This document shows positions 6,646 to 13,568 of a DNA stretch of 64,000 bases, one piece after another. The DNA comes from a virus: positions 29,683 to 93,682 of IMG/VR virus record IMGVR_UViG_3300031977_001295; one strand, written 5' to 3'. The position numbers and the translations under genes are program-made. Under the pieces are notes generated by a model. That model saw only the letters and a program-made list of their open reading frames with translations. It ran no database searches and was not told where the DNA came from. Within the stretch, counting starts at the first letter, position 1. Every line of letters starts with the position of its first letter.

Positions 6646-7067
6646 TATAAACTCTCAATGTATTCTGATAACTGTTCTATATCTAGGTCACTCAATAAAC
6701 CTGCCTGACTCCACATCATAGATGACTGGCGACCAACACGCTCTCCATTCTTGTATGCGACCAGACGTTGTTTGATGTAGTCAGCAGTTTGACCCTGTAG
6801 TGCAGGACCAACACCACCCTCACCCTTCATACCATGACAAGCGATACAACCTGCATACTTTGCCTCGCCTGGCAATGCAACAACCTCTGCTACCTCAACT
6901 GCTTCACCAGCGATTACAACTCTGGGTTTAAACAAAGTGTAGTCAACCGTGGCTTTATCATTATCGTCTGGGCCCATCATGGGTGTAACACGAGTACCAA
7001 AAATTTTGTTAGGGTCACATCCACTAACCAAACTTAGCACCAGAATTAACGGAATCACTTTTAACAT
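6645..7067 (-). CDS. Lipoprotein c-type cytochrome (class I, c553/c4-like)
   Basis: The 140-residue protein starts with a lipoprotein signal (hydrophobic VIPLILVLSLVSGC, lipid-bearing Cys17). A heme site follows at 74-78 (CIACHG: Cys74, Cys77, His78), then GEGGVGPALQGQ. Near the end SSMMW (Met117/118) is the likely sixth heme ligand, followed by DIEQLSEYIESL, the usual last helix of class I cytochromes. The exported, membrane-anchored protein would sit in the periplasm of a Gram-negative host and carry electrons. Heme attachment would depend on host Ccm machinery. SD GGAGG lies ten bases before the ATG. A cytochrome c in a T4-like phage is unusual. Confidence 0.88.
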   Translation of the reverse strand: MLKVIPLILVLSLVSGCDPNKIFGTRVTPMMGPDDNDKATVDYTLFKPRVVIAGEAVEVAEVVALPGEAKYAGCIACHGMKGEGGVGPALQGQTADYIKQRLVAYKNGERVGRQSSMMWSQAGLLSDLDIEQLSEYIESL

Positions 7068-7152
7068 TTTTTCTATGCCTCCAAATTATAAAATGAAACG
7101 GGAACATTGTGATTAAATAAACCACGCTCAGATAAATTGCCCACTCAATCAC
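7024..7152 (-). CDS. Possible small membrane protein (42 aa, GTG start)
   Basis: A GTG overlaps the glyA stop (GTGA at 7152-7149), and GGAG lies five bases before it. The frame encodes a single membrane helix (IEWAIYLSVVYLITMFPFHF) followed by a basic IIWRHRKNVKSD tail, with the positive end predicted inside. Its 3' end overlaps the cytochrome start region by 44 bases in another frame. The position between glyA and a membrane cytochrome makes a helper role conceivable, but nothing shows it. Confidence 0.45.
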   Translation of the reverse strand: MIEWAIYLSVVYLITMFPFHFIIWRHRKNVKSDSVNSGAKFG

Positions 7153-8318
7153 GCTAACTCCATTACTGCGTTAGAAATTGTACGAGCGATTTCTCTAAAC
7201 CACTCTGCGTCTTTCCCTCTAGTTGTTTCAGCAGCAGTACCGATACGAATACCACTAGTGAATTTTGGTGGTAGTGGGTCACCAGGCACACTGTTTTTGT
7301 TCACCACAATCTGGTGGTCCTGCTCTAACCTGTCAGCAAGTTTAGACCCCATCACCTGATATTCTTTCAAGTCAAGCAGAATGATGTGACTATCTGTACC
7401 ATCCGTCACCACATACATTCCTTGTCGCCTAAACTCGTCTGCCATTTCCCATGCGTTGTCTACCACGTTCTTTGCATACTCTCGAAACTCTGGTTGCCGT
7501 GCTTCGTAGAATGCCTGAACCTTTGCAGCAACCTGATTCATCAACGGGCCACCTTGTGTGCCAGGAAATAAAGCTCCATTGATTTTCTTGGTATACTTAT
7601 CGTCCTGCCACATGATAACTCCGCCACGGGGTCCACGTAACGTCTTGTGGGTCGTTGAAGTGATAACATCGGCATAACCAAAGGGTGAAGGGTAAACGCC
7701 TCCAGCAATCAATCCTGAGTAATGTGCGATGTCTGCAAGCAGGATAGCACCTTCACGTTTTGCGATAAAGTTAAAGAATTCCCAGTTGATTCTTCTTGGA
7801 TATGCCGAGGCACCAGCGATAATCATCTTAGGTTCGTGTTTCGCAGCAAGCATATCCACTTGGTCTTCATCAATCCAACCTTGTGAGTCTACACCATACT
7901 GAATGATGTTGAATAGTTTGCCTGAGATGTTGACCTTGTGTCCGTGAGACAGATGTCCACCATCGCCAAGACTGAGTGAGAGGATGGTATCTCCTGGCTT
8001 CAGAAGACCCATCATCACTGCAAGATTGGCATTGGCACCCGAGTGTGGTTGAACATTGCATAAGAAATCTTCATCAAAACATCTCTGAAGTTCTCGCATT
8101 GCAAGATACTCAATATCGTCGTACCATTCACACCCGTTGTAGTATCGTTCGCCCGGATACCCTTCGGCATACTTGTTAGTCAGAATAGAACCAGACAACT
8201 CACGCACCTTTTCACTAGCAAAATTCTCACTAGCAATCAGTTGTGCATAATCTTCTTGTCTTGCCGCCTCTTTCTTCATGTAATTAACAAGAGTCGGGTT
8301 CATGCCAAGTTTCTTCAT
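7149..8318 (-). CDS. glyA: Serine hydroxymethyltransferase
   Basis: This 389-residue PLP enzyme converts serine and tetrahydrofolate to glycine and methylene-THF. Recognised blocks are LIASENFAS, LTNKYAEGYPG, NVQPHSGANAN, ADIAHYSGLIAGG, the PLP lysine site TSTTHKTLRGPRGG (Lys about 225), LFPGTQGG and the final SGIRIGT. It is somewhat shorter than the usual 410-420 residues. The ATG at 8318 overlaps the peroxiredoxin TGA (ATGA). A longer frame to 8345 lies inside that gene. The likely role is methylene-THF for thymidylate, plus glycine, during phage DNA synthesis (inference). Confidence 0.93.
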   Translation of the reverse strand: MKKLGMNPTLVNYMKKEAARQEDYAQLIASENFASEKVRELSGSILTNKYAEGYPGERYYNGCEWYDDIEYLAMRELQRCFDEDFLCNVQPHSGANANLAVMMGLLKPGDTILSLSLGDGGHLSHGHKVNISGKLFNIIQYGVDSQGWIDEDQVDMLAAKHEPKMIIAGASAYPRRINWEFFNFIAKREGAILLADIAHYSGLIAGGVYPSPFGYADVITSTTHKTLRGPRGGVIMWQDDKYTKKINGALFPGTQGGPLMNQVAAKVQAFYEARQPEFREYAKNVVDNAWEMADEFRRQGMYVVTDGTDSHIILLDLKEYQVMGSKLADRLEQDHQIVVNKNSVPGDPLPPKFTSGIRIGTAAETTRGKDAEWFREIARTISNAVMELA

Positions 8319-8863
8319 GCTACCTCTTTTACTGCACTTTGACAATATGCCAAAAGATTTTCTGGCGTAGAAACCTCATAAGGGTCATCATCAGCATTAT
8401 CTCGTTGACTCGCTTCAGGGAAAATTGCTTCCACCACACCATCATTTACAACCATCGCATATCGCCATGAACGTTGACCAAACCCGAGATTATCTTTACT
8501 CACTAGAGCTCCAACACCCTGAGTAAATAAACCGGAACCATCTGGAATTACTTTGACGTTCTCTAATTTTTGGTCTTTAGCCCAAGCATTCATCACGAAG
8601 GAATCGTTTACCGACATACAATAGATTTCATCGATACCCGTCTTTTGGAATTCACCAAAGTTGTTTTCGTATCCAGGCAACTGATACGTAGAACATGTTG
8701 GTGTAAACGCTCCGGGCAAACTAAACAACAACACCCTCTTACCAGAGAAATAATCGGCAGTTGTTTTATCTTCCCATCGATATGGGTTAGGTCCTTCAAT
8801 TGATTCGTCTCTTACACGAGTACGAAAAGTTACATCGGGTAGAGATTGTCCTTTTTTAATCAT
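8315..8863 (-). CDS. Peroxiredoxin (Prx5/type II-like)
   Basis: The 182-residue protein has the peroxidatic loop LPGAFTPTCSTYQLPGYE, matching the PxxxTxxC motif with catalytic Cys57, and the partner Arg in QRSWRYAMVV. VLLFSLPGAF and the absence of a C-terminal VCP resolving motif place it in the Prx5-like group, which is usually reduced by glutaredoxin or thioredoxin. It would remove peroxides formed in the infected cell. It heads a tightly coupled series with glyA, cytochrome c and cupin. The start overlaps the stop of a 43-residue gene (ATGA). Confidence 0.92.
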   Translation of the reverse strand: MIKKGQSLPDVTFRTRVRDESIEGPNPYRWEDKTTADYFSGKRVLLFSLPGAFTPTCSTYQLPGYENNFGEFQKTGIDEIYCMSVNDSFVMNAWAKDQKLENVKVIPDGSGLFTQGVGALVSKDNLGFGQRSWRYAMVVNDGVVEAIFPEASQRDNADDDPYEVSTPENLLAYCQSAVKEVA

Positions 8864-8991
8864 AGGTTTTTCCTTCTATAAAATGAAATAAATTCTGGCC
8901 ATCGAAACATTCCTTCACGAATACGACAATAAAATAACCCGTCATAAGGCGGGTCTAACTTTACTGGTATATCAAGTTCGGTCTGAACCAT
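8860..8991 (-). CDS. Small hypothetical protein (43 aa)
   Basis: A 43-residue frame begins MVQTELDIPVKLDPPYDGLF and ends EFISFYRRKNL. GAGG lies about ten bases before the ATG, and its TGA overlaps the peroxiredoxin ATG (ATGA at 8863-8860). It overlaps the 3' end of the membrane-protein gene by 20 bases. The pattern DPPYDGLFYCRIREGMFRWP looks like a folded small domain. No family is recognised. Confidence 0.6.
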   Translation of the reverse strand: MVQTELDIPVKLDPPYDGLFYCRIREGMFRWPEFISFYRRKNL

Positions 8992-9208
8992 ATCTATAAT
9001 CCCTCTTGTCTATGAAACTTCTTAAAATATATTTTCTAATTACAGCGAGAACAAATAAAACTGCCGTAATAAAAAAGGTCATTTCTGCGGCAGTCATACC
9101 TAAACGCAAACCCAAACTTATTAGAACAAAGTTGATAAAAAGATTTAAAGGGGTTGCAGCTATGGTATCGACTACAGCGAATTTTAGATTTGTTTTATCT
9201 AAACTCAT
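8972..9208 (-). CDS. Small membrane protein with two helices
   Basis: The protein of about 78 residues has two predicted membrane segments (AATPLNLFINFVLISLGLRL and MTFFITAVLFVLAVIRKYIL) and a charged C-terminus. Several in-frame ATGs (9214, 9211, 9208) lie over the GATGATGATGAG end of the upstream gene. 9208 is taken as the simplest, and a TTG at 9217 is also open. It resembles small two-helix phage membrane proteins of unknown function. The start overlaps the previous coding region by 14 bases. Confidence 0.6.
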   Translation of the reverse strand: MSLDKTNLKFAVVDTIAATPLNLFINFVLISLGLRLGMTAAEMTFFITAVLFVLAVIRKYILRSFIDKRDYRYGSDRT

Positions 9209-9404
9209 CATCATCAAATTCTAAATCCAAAGAAAAGGTCGTTGTATCTAGGTCATAACCTTCTGTTACATTATATGACATTTCTTTGGTCATTTCAAGG
9301 TCTCGAACAAATTCATCAATGAACCTTCTCTTCGCTCTTGTATAAGAAGCGAGTTCATCAAGTTTCTTCTGACGATAATCACAGAGACTAATCACATTAC
9401 TCAT
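9195..9404 (-). CDS. Small hypothetical protein (69 aa)
   Basis: A 69-residue frame begins MSNVISLCDYRQKKLDELAS and has a charged helix in the middle (RAKRRFIDEFVRDLEM) and an acidic tail (DLEFDDDEFR). AAAGG lies about eleven bases before the ATG. The 'VISLxDYRxKK' opening is often seen in short bacterial and phage proteins of unknown role. Confidence 0.6.
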   Translation of the reverse strand: MSNVISLCDYRQKKLDELASYTRAKRRFIDEFVRDLEMTKEMSYNVTEGYDLDTTTFSLDLEFDDDEFR

Positions 9405-9419
9405 AATATAAAATACCTT

Positions 9420-9608
9420 TTATTTTGAATGAGGGGGTTTTTTTACTTCGACAAACCACTCGTGTTTACGAGACTTAGGATTATACTTCTTCATCCTAAA
9501 TTTTTCGGGGTGCTTACGTTTCTTGTAAACGGTGTAGTGGTAATCGTGCGATTCCCTTGTTTGTCCTTCGGGAATCAGATATACCACATCGAGGTCTTTT
9601 CTAGCCAT
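9420..9608 (-). CDS. Ribosomal protein bL33-like
   Basis: The 62-residue basic protein aligns with bL33 along its second half. Its YTVYKKRKHPEKFRMKKY corresponds to bL33's YTTTKNKRTKPEKLELKKF, and NPKSRKHEWFVEVKK to DPVVRQHVIYKEAK. The spacing of Y-T, PEK, KK-[YF]-[ND]-P and R-x-H is the same. The N-terminus keeps MAR and a hydrophobic strand, with a four to five residue insert (RESHDY) where bL33 has TGH. There are no zinc cysteines, as in C-minus bL33 forms. A phage copy may replace the host protein in the 50S subunit (inference). The ATG overlaps the upstream TAA. Confidence 0.72.
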   Translation of the reverse strand: MARKDLDVVYLIPEGQTRESHDYHYTVYKKRKHPEKFRMKKYNPKSRKHEWFVEVKKPPHSK

Positions 9609-9769
9609 TACTTAGGGTCTCCAGCTGGGGCTCTTACCAAAGAAAAAAGATGATTCTGAACTTCATGCCATTCTTCACGTTTATACGTAATTAGTGTACC
9701 ATCTGGTTCAATTAATTCAAAATCACCATCCCAATTACACTTCAATTCGATTGTCGTATTCGCCGACAT
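9608..9769 (-). CDS. Small hypothetical protein (53 aa)
   Basis: A 53-residue frame begins MSANTTIELKCNWDGDFELI and ends LVRAPAGDPK. Its TAA shares a base with the bL33-like ATG (TAATG at 9608). The middle EPDGTLITYKREEWHEVQNH looks like a small strand-strand-helix domain. No family is recognised. Confidence 0.6.
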   Translation of the reverse strand: MSANTTIELKCNWDGDFELIEPDGTLITYKREEWHEVQNHLFSLVRAPAGDPK

Positions 9770-9779
9770 TATATTAGAT

Positions 9780-10247
9780 TCAGACAAGGCCAGCTTTCTC
9801 CAGTGTCATATCAACGATGCCTTCTTCAATAAGTCGGCGACGATTAATCATATGTTGTGCTTGAACTTCTTCTTTACTACCACCAAAGTAAGGTACGCAA
9901 TGGCCCTCATCAATCATGACTTCGGTAACTGGACGCCATGAATCTTTGTTGAAATCGTAAACAGTAAAGTCACCTAAGATTCGACCGAACTTACCTTTCA
10001 TATCTTCGCCGTTTTTCGCAACTTGTGTTTTGAGAACACACTCTTTACCAAGTAACTCTTTTAGTCGTTTCTTTGCGGCAAGACCGAACGCCTTTTCAAC
10101 TTTATCTCTTGTACGAGATTCTGGTGTATCGATTCCCATGATACGTACACGTTCATCTTTTAACCAGATTCCGAAACCCAAGTCAATGTCAACATCTACA
10201 GTGTCGCCATCAACAACTTTAACCAGTTTACATCTATACTCGTGCAT
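9780..10247 (-). CDS. Thermonuclease (staphylococcal nuclease-like)
   Basis: This 155-residue protein has the SNase/OB-fold core. KVVDGDTVDVDIDLGFG holds the metal-binding Asp. RVRIMGIDTPESR holds the first catalytic Arg and the DTPE motif. FGLAAKKRLKELL, then GKFGRILGDF (second Arg) and EVMIDEGHCVPYFGG follow. SNase proteins cut DNA and RNA with calcium. No signal peptide is seen, so it is predicted to act in the cytoplasm, unlike secreted bacterial forms. It may help degrade host nucleic acid. It starts three bases after the upstream stop, with AGGTGA as ribosome site. Confidence 0.9.
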   Translation of the reverse strand: MHEYRCKLVKVVDGDTVDVDIDLGFGIWLKDERVRIMGIDTPESRTRDKVEKAFGLAAKKRLKELLGKECVLKTQVAKNGEDMKGKFGRILGDFTVYDFNKDSWRPVTEVMIDEGHCVPYFGGSKEEVQAQHMINRRRLIEEGIVDMTLEKAGLV

Positions 10248-10613
10248 TTAATGTTCACCTCTATTGTTAGTTAATTTGTTCCAATCATCAGGAGTAACAT
10301 TATCTATACTATGATGTCCAGGCGCAGGTTTGATAGCTTGTGTATATTCTTGGTCATGAATGAACAATTGAATCAGTGTATAATGTAAGACTTTCACCAA
10401 GTCTTTTCGCCATTCAGTTGGTGTCTCACCTTTCTTCCCATATCGTTTCAGATACTTTTTAGCATTACCAATACAAAATCCTGTACCGTGACCATCATCA
10501 ATAATGTCCTCAGTCGCTTGAATCTTGCCGCCAGCATAATGTTGGTCGTATGTTTGATCGACATACGCTTTCAACTCTTCAATGAGTTTGTCTTCATTAA
10601 ATTTGTAATTCAC
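10248..10613 (-). CDS. DUF3310-like protein
   Basis: This 121-residue protein has the DUF3310 pattern: DQHYAGGKIQATEDIIDD, then TGFCIGNAKKYLKRYGKKG, then WRKDLVKVLHYTLIQL. The family is common in phages and is sometimes annotated as nucleotide kinase-like, but its activity is unproven. The start is a GTG at 10613 with GAAGAG upstream. An ATG at 10597 in the next frame closes after a few codons. The start overlaps the cytidylyltransferase end by 17 bases. Confidence 0.65.
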   Translation of the reverse strand: MNYKFNEDKLIEELKAYVDQTYDQHYAGGKIQATEDIIDDGHGTGFCIGNAKKYLKRYGKKGETPTEWRKDLVKVLHYTLIQLFIHDQEYTQAIKPAPGHHSIDNVTPDDWNKLTNNRGEH

Positions 10614-11016
10614 TAACTCTTCTCCTCAAATCACTTGTAGAAAACCTATGGTCTCTTTTATTAAAGTAAACTTCAATTCCTCTTGAAGCACATATATCAC
10701 GGCCGGTGAAATTAGAGTCTTTATACTCTTCACCTATTATTCTAACATCTATGTTTACCATTTGCAAGATGTCTTCTAAATCAGTTTCACTTTGATATGG
10801 TATAATTTCATCCACATACTTAACACCAACCAGCTGTGTATATCTCTCCACCAAAGTTTGAACTGGTGAATTTTTTTCAGAACGGTCAAGTGAAGGGTCA
10901 ACCTGTAAACCACAAATCAAATAATCACATTGTTCTTTCGCTTCACGCAACATCGTAATATGACCAGCGTGAAGCAAGTCAAACGTACTGGCTGTAAACC
11001 CTACTACCTTTCCCAT
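10597..11016 (-). CDS. Cytidylyltransferase-like nucleotidyltransferase
   Basis: This 139-residue single-domain protein of the HxGH cytidylyltransferase superfamily has GFTASTFDLLHAGH (His16, His19), a middle RSEKNSPVQTLVERY and the ending STSDLRRRV, matching the ISTTxL-R region of TagD/RfaE-type enzymes. Such enzymes join CTP (or ATP) to a phospho-sugar or alcohol phosphate. The substrate cannot be told from sequence. Together with the epimerase at 19954-20682 it may modify surface sugars, but the genes are far apart. Confidence 0.82.
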   Translation of the reverse strand: MGKVVGFTASTFDLLHAGHITMLREAKEQCDYLICGLQVDPSLDRSEKNSPVQTLVERYTQLVGVKYVDEIIPYQSETDLEDILQMVNIDVRIIGEEYKDSNFTGRDICASRGIEVYFNKRDHRFSTSDLRRRVSELQI

Positions 11017-11645
11017 CGATAAAACTCATGTTGTCCAATTGTACCCGTGTATTCCATACCACGGTCTTTAACCCACTTAGGTCTAACTTGTAGTGAATGA
11101 TAATGGGTAGCACCCTCAGTTATTCCTCGCCAGTTACCTTTGTCGAAAACTTCTTCTGCCATCATATATGATTCTGCCCAAGCATCGGGGTCGCCAGGTT
11201 CGTCACTTACACCATCACAGAACCACGAGAACTGACACATGTGACGTTTAGGAACCATGTTACCTTTCCAGTTCTCAACCCAAACAGTTTGCTTTACAAC
11301 TTCACATACCGTGTTAGGATAGTATGAATCCTCAACACGATTCATTACAACATCCGCGACAGCAGACTGTCCAGCAAAACTGTCGCCGCGAGACTCATGA
11401 TAAATATTGAGAGCAAGGCAGTAACGTTCGTCTCTAAGGTACTCCTCTTCAACTGTTGGTCCAGTTGCTGTGACAACAACTTCCTCTTCAGTAATAATCT
11501 CTGTCTCTTCGACAGTTGCGACTTGTGATTGTTGAAAATTTTGTTTCGCATCAGAAACCACCCAATCAACGAAAAAGTACAAAACAAAAAACCAAAAAAC
11601 TCCGAAACAAGCGAAGGCTAGTTTCCATGTTATCGATTTTTTCAT
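11004..11645 (-). CDS. SleB-type cell wall hydrolase with membrane anchor (endolysin candidate)
   Basis: The 213-residue protein has an N-terminal hydrophobic helix (about 8-30, FACFGVFWFFVLYFFVDWVV), an acidic linker, and a Hydrolase_2 (SleB) domain from about residue 70. The domain has ALNIYHESRGDSFAGQ with the likely catalytic Glu84, then VADVVMNRV, CQFSWFCDG and ATHYHS, ending TGTIGQHEFYRW. SleB enzymes cut peptidoglycan glycan strands. The uncleaved N-terminal helix suggests a signal-anchor endolysin released late in infection (inference). It overlaps the cytidylyltransferase gene by 13 bases. Confidence 0.85.
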   Translation of the reverse strand: MKKSITWKLAFACFGVFWFFVLYFFVDWVVSDAKQNFQQSQVATVEETEIITEEEVVVTATGPTVEEEYLRDERYCLALNIYHESRGDSFAGQSAVADVVMNRVEDSYYPNTVCEVVKQTVWVENWKGNMVPKRHMCQFSWFCDGVSDEPGDPDAWAESYMMAEEVFDKGNWRGITEGATHYHSLQVRPKWVKDRGMEYTGTIGQHEFYRWER

Positions 11646-11878
11646 TAGACTATTTTCCTTTTCTTTCCTTCTATGTCTGTTGCTGTTATAGTATAAGAAG
11701 AAGTTTCATCAACGAATTCCGCAGTAAGTGTTTCTCCATCTCGACAAAAAGAGTTTGCCATGAATTGCCAATGACTTTCAAACGCTTTCTTAGCTCCAAT
11801 CGTGCGACCCCACCAATGAGCCGCCGTCATCCACACTAAGAACATCAAAGTTAATTCTGTCGGTGATAAATTGACCAT
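11645..11878 (-). CDS. Small membrane protein upstream of the hydrolase
   Basis: A 77-residue protein has one N-terminal membrane helix (LTLMFLVWMTAAHWWGRTIG) and a soluble C-terminus (ETLTAEFVDETSSYTITATD). Its stop overlaps the hydrolase start (TAATG at 11645). The pairing with a cell-wall hydrolase makes a holin or spanin-related role possible, but a single helix and no lipobox leave this open. Confidence 0.6.
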   Translation of the reverse strand: MVNLSPTELTLMFLVWMTAAHWWGRTIGAKKAFESHWQFMANSFCRDGETLTAEFVDETSSYTITATDIEGKKRKIV

Positions 11879-11892
11879 TTACCCTCTCCTTA

Positions 11893-13275
11893 CTATTGAA
11901 TACGTAAACCTTTCAACCGTTGACCAACATTTGAATTATCAAACACTGGACCATCATCAACCGTGTCATCTGTCAAATTTTGTTCAGACTGTTCTACATC
12001 ATACAACTTCATTTTACTTCTGTCAACCCCTATCACAAATCTTTTGTTTTGATTAGGGTCATTGTATCGGTTTTTAAGTTGTTTCACCATAATCTGATTT
12101 AGACTTTCCATCTCTTCACTGGTAACAAGAGCGAACATTAAATCAGCAGTAGCAGGTAGACCAAAAGATTCAGAGGTATCCTCAAGGCCTGGGTCAGAGT
12201 TTGCATAACCGGAACGAGTCGTTTGTGTTGCAGATAAAATAGGTACATCAAATTCTACTGCAAGTCCACGAATCTCTTCAGCAATTGATTTGATATATGA
12301 GTAAGAATTAATTGCACCCCCCATGCCCTTCATTCTAGATGACGCACATATATTTAGATAATCTATGAATACAATCTCAGGTTTAAACGATTTCTTTAAT
12401 CGAAGTTCGTTCATTAGGGCACGAAAGTGACCCGTGTGAGCCTGACCAGTTGGGTACTCCTTGATAATCAATTTACCTTCGGTTTTTTCTCGTATCGCCG
12501 AAACCCTATCCAAGAACATTGGTTTTGATAAATGGTCAAGTTGGTCAATAGGAACATTCAACAGATTCGCATCAATTCTTTCTGCGATTCGTTCCTCCGC
12601 CATCTCCATCGTAATATACAAAACATTGCGTCCTAGAGAAAGGCAGTTGGCGGCGCAATGACACATAAAAAGACTTTTACCCACGCCTGTACCAGCCAGT
12701 GCGATGTTCAGAGTCTTATTGGGGAGTCCACCTTTAGTGATTTCATTAAAGTATTCCAAGTCGAACGGAATTCTCTCCTCCTGCTCATGATAAAAGTCGT
12801 ATCGCTCTTCTACATTTTCTAGATAGTCATGTCCTACATTAGTGTCAAAGCAAACCGCCAGTGCCTTTTGTAACACATCAGGAATTGCATTTTTAGTCAA
12901 CTTCTGATGTTTGCCATCAATAATCTGAATCGATTCCATGATAGCATTATATACCGCTCGGTCTTGACACCATTTCTCGGTGGTCTCTAACAACCACTCT
13001 TCATCTTCATCTTTGGGTGTGAAGATATCAGGAAGGATATCAAGAGCGTGCGTATACATTTCTTCGTTCATCGTCGTAACTTCATCAAGTTCGATTTTGA
13101 ACGCTTCGAGTGTGGGTAGCTTGTTGTACTTGGTTACAAACTTGGTAACTTGGTCGAACAACTCACGATATACACCCTCGAAATATTTTTTCTGAACGAA
13201 GGGTAAAACCTTCCGCATAAAATTTTCTTGGGTAAGAATGTTACGTAGAATAGTTTTTTCTAATTCTATATTCAT
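11893..13275 (-). CDS. 41: Replicative DNA helicase gp41 (DnaB family)
   Basis: This 460-residue hexameric helicase carries a RecA-like core. It has Walker A GTGVGKS (195-201), VLYITMEMAEERIAERIDAN, Walker B-like IVFIDYLNICAS, ILSATQTTRSG, the ESFGLPATADLMFAL block and LKNRYNDPNQNKRF with the arginine finger region. The N-terminal 150 residues are the DnaB-type N domain. It unwinds DNA ahead of gp43 on the lagging strand and loads primase. It closes the uvsX-98aa-41 operon, joined by an ATGA overlap at 13275. Confidence 0.95.
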   Translation of the reverse strand: MNIELEKTILRNILTQENFMRKVLPFVQKKYFEGVYRELFDQVTKFVTKYNKLPTLEAFKIELDEVTTMNEEMYTHALDILPDIFTPKDEDEEWLLETTEKWCQDRAVYNAIMESIQIIDGKHQKLTKNAIPDVLQKALAVCFDTNVGHDYLENVEERYDFYHEQEERIPFDLEYFNEITKGGLPNKTLNIALAGTGVGKSLFMCHCAANCLSLGRNVLYITMEMAEERIAERIDANLLNVPIDQLDHLSKPMFLDRVSAIREKTEGKLIIKEYPTGQAHTGHFRALMNELRLKKSFKPEIVFIDYLNICASSRMKGMGGAINSYSYIKSIAEEIRGLAVEFDVPILSATQTTRSGYANSDPGLEDTSESFGLPATADLMFALVTSEEMESLNQIMVKQLKNRYNDPNQNKRFVIGVDRSKMKLYDVEQSEQNLTDDTVDDGPVFDNSNVGQRLKGLRIQ

Positions 13276-13568
13276 TTTGCCTCAAGGTCTTTAAATTTTA
13301 CATATCCATTTTCAACACCAACACGAAGAATATCTTGTAAAACTTCTGTAGCTTGATTTTCAAGCATCTGGTCGTTTTCTTCTACGTCTGGGTCTGGAGA
13401 GTAAATTATTTTATAATCAAACGTTAATCGTTTTTGGTTGCCATCAAATTTAACAACACCGTAACGAATAACTGTTTCAGGATATTCACCAGTTAGAAAT
13501 CTAACATCCCAACCATCTCCCATTTCAACTGGTGTTGGTATGAGTTGGTAGTCAATGTTTTCTTTCAT
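13272..13568 (-). CDS. Conserved hypothetical protein between uvsX and gene 41
   Basis: This 98-residue protein (MKENIDYQLIPTPVEMGDGW, then RFLTGEYPETVIRYGVVKFD) ends with a long helix. It is coupled by ATGA overlaps to uvsX upstream and gene 41 downstream. The position between recombinase and helicase suggests a part in the replisome, but no motif supports this. Homologues at this locus occur, as I recall, in other marine T4-like phages. Confidence 0.75.
   Translation of the reverse strand: MKENIDYQLIPTPVEMGDGWDVRFLTGEYPETVIRYGVVKFDGNQKRLTFDYKIIYSPDPDVEENDQMLENQATEVLQDILRVGVENGYVKFKDLEAK

Noticed and set aside
9429-9442. G run followed by T run (GAGGGGGTTTTTTT) as a terminator
   Set aside because: No inverted repeat precedes it. 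It encodes the Lys-Lys-Pro-Pro end of the bL33-like protein.
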